From contig NBAY01000103.1 in assembly GCA_002794775.1 (NCBI GenBank), positions 1 to 64,000 on the forward strand: a stretch of DNA of 64,000 nt. The letters run 5' to 3'. Of the stretch, positions 12,892-23,156 are shown piece after piece. The notes beneath the pieces were generated by a model, which saw nothing but the letters and a program-made list of their open reading frames with translations, made no database searches and was not told the origin of the DNA. Each line of letters opens with the position of its first letter. Position 1 is the stretch's first letter. This DNA comes from Porodaedalea pini. Taxonomy: Eukaryota; Basidiomycota; Agaricomycetes; Hymenochaetales; Hymenochaetaceae. The position numbers and the translations under genes were made by a program.

Positions 12892-13211
12892 AGCGAGGTC
12901 ATCGTTTACGTTTTGATCGAGTGCTACAATACCATCTGCGACGTCATCGTCCGCTGCATTCGTGTCGATAATGATATGTGCATCCAAATCGACATCGAGC
13001 GCATCAGACGTACCCGCGACACCTACATCGGCTGCACCCGGTCGCCGCTGGCGAGGGAGAGTCTGCAACGATTCCGACGGTCCGACGTCCATGGGGAAGT
13101 GAAGGAGGCGGAGGGCAAGTTTTTGTCCATGTCCTGGTCGTGTGATGTCGTCGTCTCCATCTCGACATCCCATCCGCATCCGCATCCGGCTCGCCATCAT
13201 CCTCCGTCTCT

Positions 13212-14570
13212 GTGTCAGGCCTCGAAGTTGATGTCGAGGACGTTGCCGCTTCTGCCACCATCCGGGCGCGAATTGTTAGAGAGCGCGCCATCGACGCACC
13301 GCAGTTGCCTGCTCGCGTGCATTCGGCTGTGTGTCCCAAACTCGGCACGCCACGACCGTGCTACGCTAGATCTGTCGTGCCCTGGTACAATGACCGTACT
13401 TGTTGGGGTACCTGAGCCAGACGGCGTCGCATTCGCAGACGTGACAGTTGGAACGAACGTCTCAGTATCCAATGTGGCAACGCTTTGTTCTTCCTGAAAG
13501 GCCCTCAGATCAGTCAGCCAATAACAAAGATGATGGATGACTCACCTCGGCGTTCGCAAGCGATCGTTCGATAGCGAGCAGTCTGACGAGTTCTTGGGCC
13601 TGCTCGCGCCGACGCTGTTCACGGGTCTCGCGTGGTATGCCGCTCGCACTCGTGGGAGGCAAGGGAAGGCGAAGGGTCGTGAGCTCGCCGGGCAGGGGTA
13701 TTCTTGAGACCATAGGTGATGAGTTGATCGTAGAGATATGGCGCACGCGAAACAAGAACGAATCGATGTGAGCAGAAGACGGCGGTCGTCTCTTCTTCAT
13801 TGCAAGGAGCACCCATTGTTGGCATATCGCTGTGTAGTTCAATGCGAACGTCAGAATACAGACGAGACTTCCACATGAAGACAAGGTCCTTCCGAAGCTT
13901 GTCGACGCGTGCCTCTTCCACATTGGCGTCGCCTTCCCGGCCCTCCTCATTCGCATCGAACAAAAACTCAAACACATCCACAAATCCCTTTCCTGTATAG
14001 AGATACTCGAACTCGTTGGCGAATAACGCGGGATTATGGTTGAGATATATGCGCGTGAAGGAGCCGATTACAGAGGGCGCAGGGGAGATAGGCCAGAATT
14101 GGGAAGGTGAAGTGGAGCACATCGAGGCGGTAGGGGAACTCAACGCCAGGGTTGAGAGAGAGTGCAGATGTTGTCGGCATTGGAAGAGACGGTGTCGGAG
14201 AGGCAGCGAAAGGAAGTGGGGACGCGATAGGTGTCGGGCGGAACGAGAAATAGTGCGCCTGGGAACTGAGTAGTGCACGAGCATAAACGATAGCTAGCAT
14301 TTGTTAGTCTCAAGGACAGGTGGTAGGTTCTGCGCTTGTGCTCACGTTTATGCCCCCGAACCTCCGAGTCCGCGTTGCGGCCTTTGTCCATCGCGTCCTC
14401 ACCCATTAGATCCAAGACGTCGTCTGGAAAGCAATCCTTCGCGCGATGAAAGAGCGATTGGAGGTCCTCTTGCCATGCTGTTGTCGACCTCTTCGTTGCC
14501 TCGAGCAGTGCAGGTGGGCAGGCAGGCAGCTGTGACGGGACGGCTACCAAGACAAGCAGTGATGTAGTGT
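13212..14570 (-). pseudogene. BTB/POZ-domain protein pseudogene
   Basis: Going down from about 14570, the minus strand gives an N-terminal helix (PALLEATKRSTTAWQEDLQ), then LFANEFEYLYTGKGF, then a BTB-like core (LRKDLVFMWKSRLYSDVRI, FCSHRFVLVSRAPYLYDQL). The C-terminal part is rich in Arg/Gln/Glu (REQRRREQAQELVRLL) and ends in a Ser/Thr-rich tail near 13212. The frame changes around 14290, between the two halves of the BTB region, and again just after LITYG. Some changes may be introns (GT-AG candidates near 14290-14330 and 13500-13545), but the break after LITYG has no splice signal. BTB proteins mediate protein-protein contacts; the partner is unknown. It lies directly upstream of the PRP8 pseudogene and decays in the same way. 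Confidence 0.6.
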
Positions 14571-14599
14571 GATAAAGAAAAAAGCAGAGAAATCCCAAG

Positions 14600-15061
14600 A
14601 GAAAGGTGAAGGAGACAAGTCAGCTCAGCTGAGGATCACATGGGGGAGTGAAGCGAGTGTCTTTGCTGCAGCAAAACAGACTCGTCGACGACCACAAGGG
14701 TGGGGATCACATGTTGGCACTGTCGTCAACTCTGCTTTCGACCGATTTTCAATTCAACCAGGCCATTTTATTTTACAAAAAATACATAGACAGATAGAGA
14801 ATTGTCTGAAGTTTTTTTACATGGTTCAAGGTTGAGATTTTGATGGTTGAATAAAATAAAATATGTCAATGAAGAAAGTGAGCACTGTACAGCCACAAAA
14901 GCAGTGAACCCTTCATAGCCACAGCCCGAATTTAGCAGAAAAGGGGTCCAAAATTAACATATATGGTATGCCATCAGCTTATAAAAGCTGACAAAAACCC
15001 AAATTGGGGACTTTATCTCGGCCCACAACAAAAGACAATACTTCGTAAACTCAGTAATCGT
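14600..15061. other. Non-coding stretch
   Basis: AT-rich DNA between the BTB pseudogene and a truncated family-2 palindrome. Nothing recognised; the short ORFs have no coding character. Confidence 0.4.
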
Positions 15062-15761
15062 AATCCCCTCTGTTTCTGCAAGCCCCCCAGCCCCAGGAAA
15101 AATTCTTCTCAACTAAGTTCATGCATGTAAATTCATTCAAAGTGTATTGGAAGAGATTTGAGCAGCATCCATGGATACAGGCTTGCTTCATGAATCAGGG
15201 ATATGTTCACAAGAATAGTGCATACAGTCAGAATCTGGTACTCAATTCAGCTCACTGGTTGATGCTAGAGCCCTGGATGCTGCTCAAATCTCTTCCAATA
15301 CACTTTGAATGAATTTACATGCATGAACTCAGCTGAGAAGAATTTTTCCTGGGGCTGGGGGGCTTGCAGAAACAGAGGGGATTTGTGTGTTTTAGGCATG
15401 CACCAATTCAGCACATCTACCTCACAATACATCTCAAAATCAGTCTGTAAATTCATAATAGACTAATACTGGAATTCTGGGCTGGTCTGGAGCACTGTAC
15501 AGTGAAATCTGAGTGCAGGAAAAAATGAACAAGGGAAATGGGTTCAAAAACAGCATTTTTGCTGTTTTGGACTCCAATTTTGACTATTTCTTATCACTCT
15601 TGTTGAAATATGAAAGATGAGATAAAAAAATGAATTTATCAACTTAGATGATGCAAAAAGGTCAACTTTTGGTTGAGATATGAAAATGTTTGTGTTTTGA
15701 GGCTCTTGTAGCACAAAAATCAGTGAAATCATGTGTGACAATACTTCTGAAAAGGGCAGTA
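15062..15761. mobile_element. Family-2 palindromic element, truncated at the left
   Basis: This stretch matches the full copy at 54907-55984 from AATCCCCTCTGTTTCTGC onward and ends with GGGCAG-TA at 15754-15761. About 375 bp of the left arm are missing. What remains is an inverted repeat around a ~105 bp centre. Short ORFs with the residues HSFKVYWKRFEQ-like arise from the palindrome in both directions and are not considered genes. Confidence 0.85.
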
Positions 15762-15887
15762 ATGAGCAGGTACTGCGCAGAATTTACAGAGAAAATCAAT
15801 ATTTATTCTATTTTTTGATGTTTTGGCTCAGATGTGGCTCATTTCACGTGAAATGCACATGTCGCAGGACTTATGAAAATGGCTGTA
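15760..15887. mobile_element. Family-1 palindrome right-end remnant, split by a family-2 insertion
   Basis: Starting exactly at the internal TTAA of family 1 (TAATGAGCAGGTACT), this 128 bp piece runs to the family-1 end (GGACTTATGAAAATGGCTG-TA). It begins at the TA that closes the family-2 element. This is the structure expected if family 2 inserted into the internal TTAA of a family-1 copy whose left part was later lost. Confidence 0.8.
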
Positions 15888-15892
15888 ATAAA

Positions 15893-16038
15893 TACAGTAC
15901 AATTTTTCATAATGCATAGGATTGGGCCAGAACAAAATGGGGTTTGCCAGCCAAATTGGCATAAATAATGCATATCCAGCCTATTGCATTGGCTTGAGGT
16001 AGGAACTAGCCATGTGCATTATGAAAATTTGTACTGTA
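15893..16038. mobile_element. 146 bp MITE with TA flanks (CAGTACAA ends)
   Basis: The left end TA-CAGTACAATTTTTCATAATGCA is inverted at the right end (TGCATTATGAAAATTTGTACTG-TA). TA dinucleotides flank both sides. The ~95 bp core has no ORF. The terminal pattern (TACAG, then TTTTCATAA) resembles the ends of the giant palindromes. Confidence 0.75.
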
Positions 16039-16363
16039 TCTCAACATATCCAATACACAATGAGAGCTTGTAATTACCTGTTCAAACACCTCTGCAACAC
16101 CATGTGTGCATGAACCTCAATTAATTTCGTTATCAGCAGTACTTGAGAAGACCGACATTCAGCTCTCCCCGAGCTAAAAGAACTCCATTTCACTCACGGT
16201 TCTGGACTCTATCCTGTAGCTAGTTCTCTTGTTGACTCCCAGTTCTCCTGCCTCTTTCAAATTTACGAGCATTCAGCTGCCTAGAACACAAAGGAACGAC
16301 GGGTTTCCAAGAGATCCTAGAGTACCCCACTGGAACAAAGAATGAAGCCATCAATCATCTGTG
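16039..16363. other. Non-coding stretch
   Basis: No ORF or repeat with support. It ends with the CTGTG target duplication of the next element. Confidence 0.4.
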
Positions 16364-16882
16364 TGTTAGAGTATGACCACATACTCAACAATCACTCAAC
16401 CATTATACCTACAAACAACGTAGGCAGAGGTCGAGCAATGTAGGAGATTGATAGCGGGCACTGTTCAGGTGACCACCATGCCCACAGACACAAGGGTGAA
16501 GAGAGGAGGAGTCAAACACATGAGCATCACAGACAACAATGTCAAGAGTAAGCAGTGTAGATTAAACAAATATTGAGGTGAGGGACAATACAGGTGAACT
16601 GAGCTACCTATATACTCAATACTTGTGTGATCTAACTACTATAATGAGGGTGATGTTCCTGGAAAATGGAACATGATAGAATGTCGTGGAATGTCCTTAC
16701 TAACAAATGGATGACATCACTCATGACCATGTGCAAGGGTCATGTGATTGATAAGTCGGGTGACGTCAGTGAAAGGAGCAACAAGAGAAAGAGTCCAGTA
16801 GGGGAGGGGGGAAGGGACGTCAGTGAGGGTGAAGATGATAAAAGAAAGGAGGAAAGGGGTGCACACACTTGGGATCCTAACA
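16364..16882. mobile_element. Solo LTR, 519 bp, with 5 bp target duplication
   Basis: The element starts TGTTAGAGTATG and ends GGGATCCTAACA (terminal inverted hexamer TGTTAG/CTAACA). It is flanked by CTGTG on both sides (16359-16363 and 16883-16887). A TATATAG box on the minus strand near 16610 suggests that the minus strand is the sense strand. There is no second LTR or internal coding region nearby, so it is a solo LTR left by recombination. Its parent family is not represented elsewhere in the window. Confidence 0.85.
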
Positions 16883-17102
16883 CTGTGCAAACAACAAATT
16901 GCAGACCGTAAACATGTAAAAGCACTGAAGAACATAATGAAGAGCATTCCTAGTATAAGCACGTTAAATTCATTTCATGGATAAGAATGAGTGTGACGAC
17001 CACTCTAATTCTGAGCGTGATTAGATACCAGCTTTTAGATGCATCTAAATATTTGAGAATGTCGTGGTAGTGAGGGTCTACACTCATGTCCATTTTGTGA
17101 TT

Positions 17103-17956
17103 ACAGCCTTTTTCATAAGTCCTGCAACATGTGCATGTCATGTGAAATGAGCTGTGTCAGAGCTAAAGTGTTGAAAAATTAGAATGAATGCCTATTTTCT
17201 CTGTGAATTCTGCACAGTACCTGCTCATTAAGTACTCAAAAAGAAAAGGCACAGTTCTCAGGAGTAGAAATATGTAAAATAGGGAGCAATAAATTGGCTG
17301 TATAGGTGGGTGGAGATCAAACAAGTGCAGCTGGTCTGTTCTCTCACCCATTTCTACTGAGATTCAATTGTTATGGCTCTCTTACATCTACCTATAAAAT
17401 TCTTTCCTGTGACTGTAAATTAAGTATATGACTATACCAACATCTCCTGCAAGTTTGAAGCCAATCCATTCAGTATTCATGGTCCAGCAGCAAGATTTGT
17501 GTTCTACTCTGCAAGACCTGTTGTGAGAAAAGGAGGGTGGAAAGAGCTTGAAGTGGAACACAAATCTTGCTGCTGCACCATGAATACTGAATGGATTGGC
17601 TTCAAACTTTCAGGAGATGTTGGTATAGTCATATACTTAATTTACAGTCACAGGAAAGAATTTTATAGATAGATGTAGGGGAGCCATAATTTTTGAATCT
17701 CAGTGGAAATGGGTGAGAGAATAGACCAGCTGCACTTGTTTGATCTCCACCCACCTACACAGTCAATTTATTGCTCCCTATTTTACATATTTATTCTCCT
17801 GAGAACCGTGCCTTTTTTTTGAGTACTTAATGAGCGGGTACTGTGCAGAATTTACAGAGAAAATAGGCATTCATTCTAATTTTTCGACATTTTGGCTCTG
17901 ACGCGGCTCACTTCACGTGACATGCACGTGTCGCAGGACTTATGAAAATGGCTGTA
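17103..17956. mobile_element. Family-1 palindromic TA element, copy B
   Basis: An 854 bp palindrome with TA-CAGCC...GGCTG-TA ends. Arms are ~400 bp; the loop is in the same orientation as copy A (GCAAGACCTGTTGTGAG). The right TA is followed at once by TGAGCAGGTACT, part of another family-1 end, so copy B sits in the internal TTAA of a second copy. Confidence 0.9.
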
Positions 17957-18083
17957 ATGAGCAGGTACTGTGCAGAATTGACAGAGAAAATAGGCATTCA
18001 TTCTAATTTTTCAACACTTTGGCTCTGACGCGGCTCATTTCACGTGACATGCACGTGTTGCAGGACTTACGAAAAAGGCTGTA
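17955..18083. mobile_element. Family-1 right-end remnant next to copy B
   Basis: 129 bp repeat the terminal part of family 1, from the internal TTAA to GGCTG-TA at 18083. The matching left part is not seen upstream of 17103, so the outer copy was partly deleted or the end was duplicated. Confidence 0.8.
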
Positions 18084-18956
18084 AAAATGATTCTTAAGAA
18101 CAGGCAGTATGTGGTTGCTGCACTTTGTCAGGAGTGATAGCACAGAAAAGGCAGTACACACTTAATCGCCTTGTCATCCATGTCTGGCCCTGTCACTCTC
18201 TTCATTGCCAATATTAATGCCAGACCTTCTTCCTAACCATCATTGCCAGCCTCTCTGTCCATTCCATTGCATTTTGCAGATGGTTGTAGTACATAAGAAG
18301 AACAAAGTGACCAATCCCACTAGTACTGTCGGCTTAGTTGCACTTGTCTGATGCATGGCGATACAGATCCAAATTAGGCTGCAAGGACACGAATTCACAT
18401 AGCACTGGCTAACCAAAGCAAGCCAGAATAAGCTCTTTCTGGTTAACAGGTGATGCATGTTACAGCCATTCTCTTCTCTCAAAATTTGATGATAATGATT
18501 TGTGAGACTGTATTGGGTTTGTGATAGCATGTGAATCGATGATGAGTTGAGTAAGGTGAACACGGTAGATTCTAATCCAGAAGGACAGGAGGCACAGGCT
18601 TACCTGACTGTCTTGACTCAAGTCAGGGGTTTGACTTCCTCAAATTGGGAATTTGAGTCTCTCTAATATTTTGTAGGCATGTCAAGAGCACAGTTCAGCT
18701 TGGCTTTGCTATTGGTTTGGCAGGAAAAGTTAGAGCTACATGTACATACTGACACTGAGCTGCTGGCAGAGAAGTTGAGAGGTGTAGGATTCATCATGTG
18801 TTACTTGTTTTATAATCTTCTGCTATCTACTTCTAGCAGACCTCCAACCGCTACAGAAAAGAAATGAGACCAAAGAGAAACTACGTAGAGTGCGAGATGT
18901 GGGGCTAGTTAGCTAGTTAGGGATGTTATGCGTAAAGGAGGAAAACAGGTATTTGA
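18084..18956. other. Unassigned stretch, includes the LINE 3' side
   Basis: No gene recognised. A 107-codon minus-strand ORF at 18240-18563 has no domain. The 3' end of the LINE must lie in or next to this stretch, but no poly(A)/poly(T) tail is evident to mark it. Confidence 0.35.
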
Positions 18957-21900
18957 CTAAAGGTTAAAAGAGGGTGGTAATTCAGATAAAAGGGGCATGC
19001 TGTCTGGCGGGTGACGAAAAGAAAAATAAGCAAATTTTAAGAGTAAAAGAAAATTATTTGGGCGAAACCAGTTGGAAAACGATAAAGGTAAGGATCGTTG
19101 ACAAAAAAGGCCATTTCGAACGAGAGAAAAGAAAGGGCAAACATTAAGAATGTGACGGACATCATGTTTAGTACACGCTGGGTCCAGGCAACGGGGTTCG
19201 AGGTTTCGATTATGCAGATCAAGTGCGTTCAGCATTAGGCTGGCGGCACGAGAAAGAACTGAGCGATGTATCTTTTTCCTTGGGGAAAGCTTCAGAAATG
19301 GACAGAGAGATCACATTGGATGTAGGATAAACAAAGATGGCTCAAGGATAGAGCGATGTCCACGAAGATTGATGATATCGGTTTTCCAGTCTCGAAGAAG
19401 GTCGAGCTGTACTTGTGCATTCAGATTAGGAAGAGAATCTGGAATGGTTTTGCGATCATGTTTGGAGGTGGTGTCCTTTGCTAGTTTATCGGCTTTGGAG
19501 TTACCCAGCACTCCTCTATGAGAAGGGAGCCACTGGATCATGATATGTGAAGCCTCATGGTGGAGGGCAAGAAAGACCCCGCAAAGATGGCAGAAGATTA
19601 TGATGAATTCCGCGTGTTGAGTGTCGTTGGAAAAGATTAGTTTGACGCAATTAAGTGAGTCCGAAACAATGTGAATATGGATTGGTGTGAAGCATTTTGC
19701 CAGAAGGAGAGAGATACGATGCATGGCTGCGATGAGCGCTTCCTGTTCTTCAAACAAGATGTTCAAACGACAGTGTGCTGCTGAGGAAAAGACAGCAAGT
19801 TCTTTGTGATCGTGCATGATGACGAATCTATGGCCACCATTGTGGGAGCCGTCGGCATCAGGAATGATGGAACCATCTGTGAAAATGAAGTATTGGTAAG
19901 GAGGAGGGTGTAGAAAAAAGGAATTGAAATTGCGAATGGTGCGGTTGTGCTGCGATGATAAAGGGATAGGAGTCATAATAAGACGAGAATGAATTGGGGT
20001 AAACGTAGGAAAAGAAAATGATTTCGGGATTTTGACGTTAGGGAGAAGAGATAACGTTAAATATTGTTTGGGAACAGGGTCATGTTTAGAATGGGAAAAA
20101 TATGATAGTAAGAAATGTTGAGAGAGAGAACAAATGAACAGGTTGAGTGGTGGGCATGACAAGAAAGATTCTGCCACAGCCGAATTGATGTTTTTATGAA
20201 ATATGGAATGGAAAAAATGGTTCTGGGTTGTTTGAAGGGTACTAGAAATGAGTAGAGAGTTGGGAAAAAGGACGGCGCCATAAATGGCGACCGAACGAAT
20301 TAGACTAAAATATAACTGCCTGGCATATTGGAAGGATGCACCATTAGAACGATTAAAAAGAAAGTATCGTTGATGAAGGGTAGAAAGGGCTTTATTTGTG
20401 CAGGCTTTGAAATGAAGGTCAGGTGAAAGATTGTAAGAGAAAATAATGCCTAGCCAAGTCAAATGGCGTGAAGGAGGAATGACACGGTTATTGGGAAGGG
20501 ATAACGCCGCGTTGGAAAAGGAGGGAGAATCATTTAGAAATGAATGGAAGGTGAAAACTGCTAATTGTCGGTGTGGAAGAATGTGAAGAAGCTCAATGGC
20601 ATCCGGGTCGATGGAGAGGCCAAGGGCTTGAAATTGAAGGGATAAAAATTGGAATTGATTACAAAGGCGAACAAGGTTGGTCCGAATGCTGTGAGAGCAC
20701 AAATAAAGAAGGTGGTCATCCATATACGCGAGTAAAGGGCGATGTGGACCGAAATGAACGTTATAAGCCATAATAGCATCTGCTGCGGCAAAGACTGAAA
20801 TAAGGGGAGATAACGGAGACCCTTGAGGGACTCCGTGATTGGGTTTGATGAAAGGGGTAGAAAAGAAATTGTTAAAGTGAAAAGAAATTGGCCTGTCCCT
20901 GAGCCAGACCGAAAGAACGTGAATGAGGTTCAGGTGAACGTTGGAACGAATGAGTTTGTTAAGAAGACGGTTATGTGAAATGTTATCAAAAAATCCTTGG
21001 ATGTCAACGGTAAGAATGGAGGTGATGAGGTAGCGATGTCGAACCGAGCAGAGGCCGGAGTCATCGCCACCACTGTGAATAAAAGGCTGAGTGAGAATGG
21101 TAGAAAGTAGTTCGTAACAGGCCATGAGGGAAGAACAGTGTTTCCTACACCCATGTTGGGCGTCAGGGATGAGGTCATTTGTTTCGAAAAAGGGTTGTAG
21201 AAAATTAAAAAGAATGTGTTCAAAGAGTTTGCCGATAGTGTCAACCAGGGTGATTGGGCGATAAGCCCTAGGAATGGAAAAGTCAGAATGTTTGGGCTTA
21301 GGGATAAAAGTAACGAGCGACATTTTAAAGGATAAAGGAAAATGACTGAGTCGAAGACATAAGGAAAAAAGGTCAACGAAAAACTGTCCGCGATGTTCAA
21401 TGAGTAACGCGAGGTGTTTATACGAGATGTGGTTGTTGCCAGGACTCGTTTCTTGATCGATACCTCAGAGCGCATCATGAATGTCACTCATCGCAAGGGG
21501 CCTGAAATCGTGGAGGGCTGGGAGTGGGATGACCTCCGGCGTAGACATTAAAGGGGGAAAAAAGTCTCACGGAAAAGCGACACTTTGTCATCTTCGGTGA
21601 GTGTGTATGACCCATTAGCCATGTGTAGTGCCCCAATAGGGAGATGACGGCGAGCGGTACCCAGATACTGATTACGCCAGACGGATCGAGCGTCAGATTG
21701 TTGGAGGCGAGCACCAAAAAAGGCATTTTTGGCTTGGGTGATTTCAATGTCAAGGCGTTTTTGCGAATCAGGTTGAGGGTTACAACAATGCGCATGATAT
21801 AGTTTTGAACATGCTTCAGACCACCACGCGTTGGGGCCGAAATAAGTGCACGGTTTTCGTTTGTTGAGAAAGATGGTAGTGAAATCAGAAAAGGTTCTTT

Positions 21901-22825
21901 GAAATGAGAGAAGGAGGTCGTCCAGCGCCTCGGGTGAATGAATGTCTGATAATGAAAAGGGGAATAAGTTCGATTCACAAAATTTCACTACAAAAGTGGG
22001 TAGATCCTGAGAACGGATTGAGCAAAGGGAGGGTTGTAGAGGGGAAGAAATCGTATCAACATTAAAGGAAAAACTGAGTGGACGATGATCAGAAGAAATG
22101 TCTAAAGAGGGGTTTGAAATGGAGATGTGGTCCAAGAGGTAGGAGGAATAATCTTTGGAAGCAATGACAAGGTCGATAATGGTTTTGGCGTTATTGGAAC
22201 GGTTGAAATAAGTATGTTAGTTAGGGGGGTTGCAAACAACTAAACCGCTATTGTTGATCCAGTCAACGAGAGCGCTTGATTTCAAAAATTCGGCTGATTG
22301 GGCCGGGAATGACCAGAATTCCAAATGTCGATTAAAATCCCCCACAAAAATGTTAGAAGGAAGGTGAAGTGAAGGGAAAGGGTTTTCGAATTCATGAAGG
22401 CTCGGGGAATTATAGACGTTCCAAAGTAAAAGAGGGGTTAAGTGCCCCCGCGAAATGGAAATGATGCAAATGTTTGGAGAAATAAAATCAGGGTTGTAAA
22501 GGGAGACGCGATGAATAATACAAGGGTGTATCAAAGTACAGCAGCGCGGTTTAGATGAAGAAGAAGGTCTGAAAATGGTGTAAGGAGCAGAATTGCGAAT
22601 TTGAAAAACACGTGCGCCTAAAGGAGACGTTTTAGAGGGGATGATAGAAGAAATTGTTGGGATCTCCTGAAAACAAATAATGTCAGGGGTAAACCATGTG
22701 GATGAAAAGGAGCGTAAAAGATAATCAAAGGTGGGCTCCAAATTGCGAATGTTAAGAGAAAAGACAGAGATAGCGTCAGTCATATGAATTAATAGGGGGA
22801 ACGATAATTGCGGTGAGCTGGACAC
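18957..22825 (-). pseudogene. LINE (non-LTR retrotransposon) ORF2: endonuclease, RT, RNase H, zinc motif
   Basis: Minus-strand order is as follows. An AP-type endonuclease begins at 22825 (FSLNIRN, DIICFQEI, VGDFNRH) and ends in SSDHRPLSF near 22080. The reverse transcriptase has YRPITLV, TVDIQGFFDNI, GVPQGSPLSP and AYMDDHLLY (near 20730). RNase H has FTDGS, EEQEALIAA and LPSHRGVLGNSKADKLA. A C-terminal CCHC-like motif follows (CLDPACTKHDVRHILNVC, near 19170). The frame is broken near 22217, 21548-21430 and 19311, so the copy is dead. RNase H plus a CCHC tail in a fungal host suggests a Tad-like clade. Its start overlaps the end of ORF1 by 37 bases. Confidence 0.9.
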
Positions 22826-23156
22826 TCTGATGACCTGGCGCTGTGGTTACCCTGGCAGTTAATGCAATGGGCAAAGTGGTCGCATTGGAGGTTGTTGGAC
22901 GCTGTACATGGAGCACATTTGGCGACATGCACAGCAGTTCGGTGAGGTTCGGAGCAAATTGCGCAGCGAGCTACTGAGCGGCATTTCACAGTGGGGTGTC
23001 CCAGGTGATGGCAGTTATCACACTGGTTAATGGTTGGGCGGGCTTTCATCTCTTCAAGGTGGCAGATAACTCCAAAGATAGGAACCGATCTGTTGTTATG
23101 AAGGAAAAAATGGTCAAAACATAGTCGGGAGTCGTCCTTGAGGACAACCGAAATTG
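22789..23156 (-). pseudogene. LINE ORF1, C-terminal part with zinc knuckles
   Basis: The minus-strand frame from about 23150 reads ISVVLKDDSRLCFDHFF, then SVPIFGVICHLEE, then a Cys/His-rich tail (QCDNCHHLGHPTVKC, CAICSEPHRTAVHVAKC). This is the CCHC nucleic-acid-binding region typical of LINE ORF1 proteins. It overlaps ORF2. The 1.77 kb insertion at 23157 separates it from the middle part of ORF1. The two sides are not in the same frame after the insert is removed, so a small indel is also present. Confidence 0.75.

Noticed and set aside
12583..13497. 304-codon plus-strand ORF over the PRP8 N-terminus and BTB gene end
   Set aside because: The opposite strand reads recognisable Prp8 in part of it; composition (Arg/His-rich) fits an antisense frame.
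18240..18563. 107-codon minus-strand ORF
   Set aside because: No domain, AT-rich, many rare-looking residues; likely chance.
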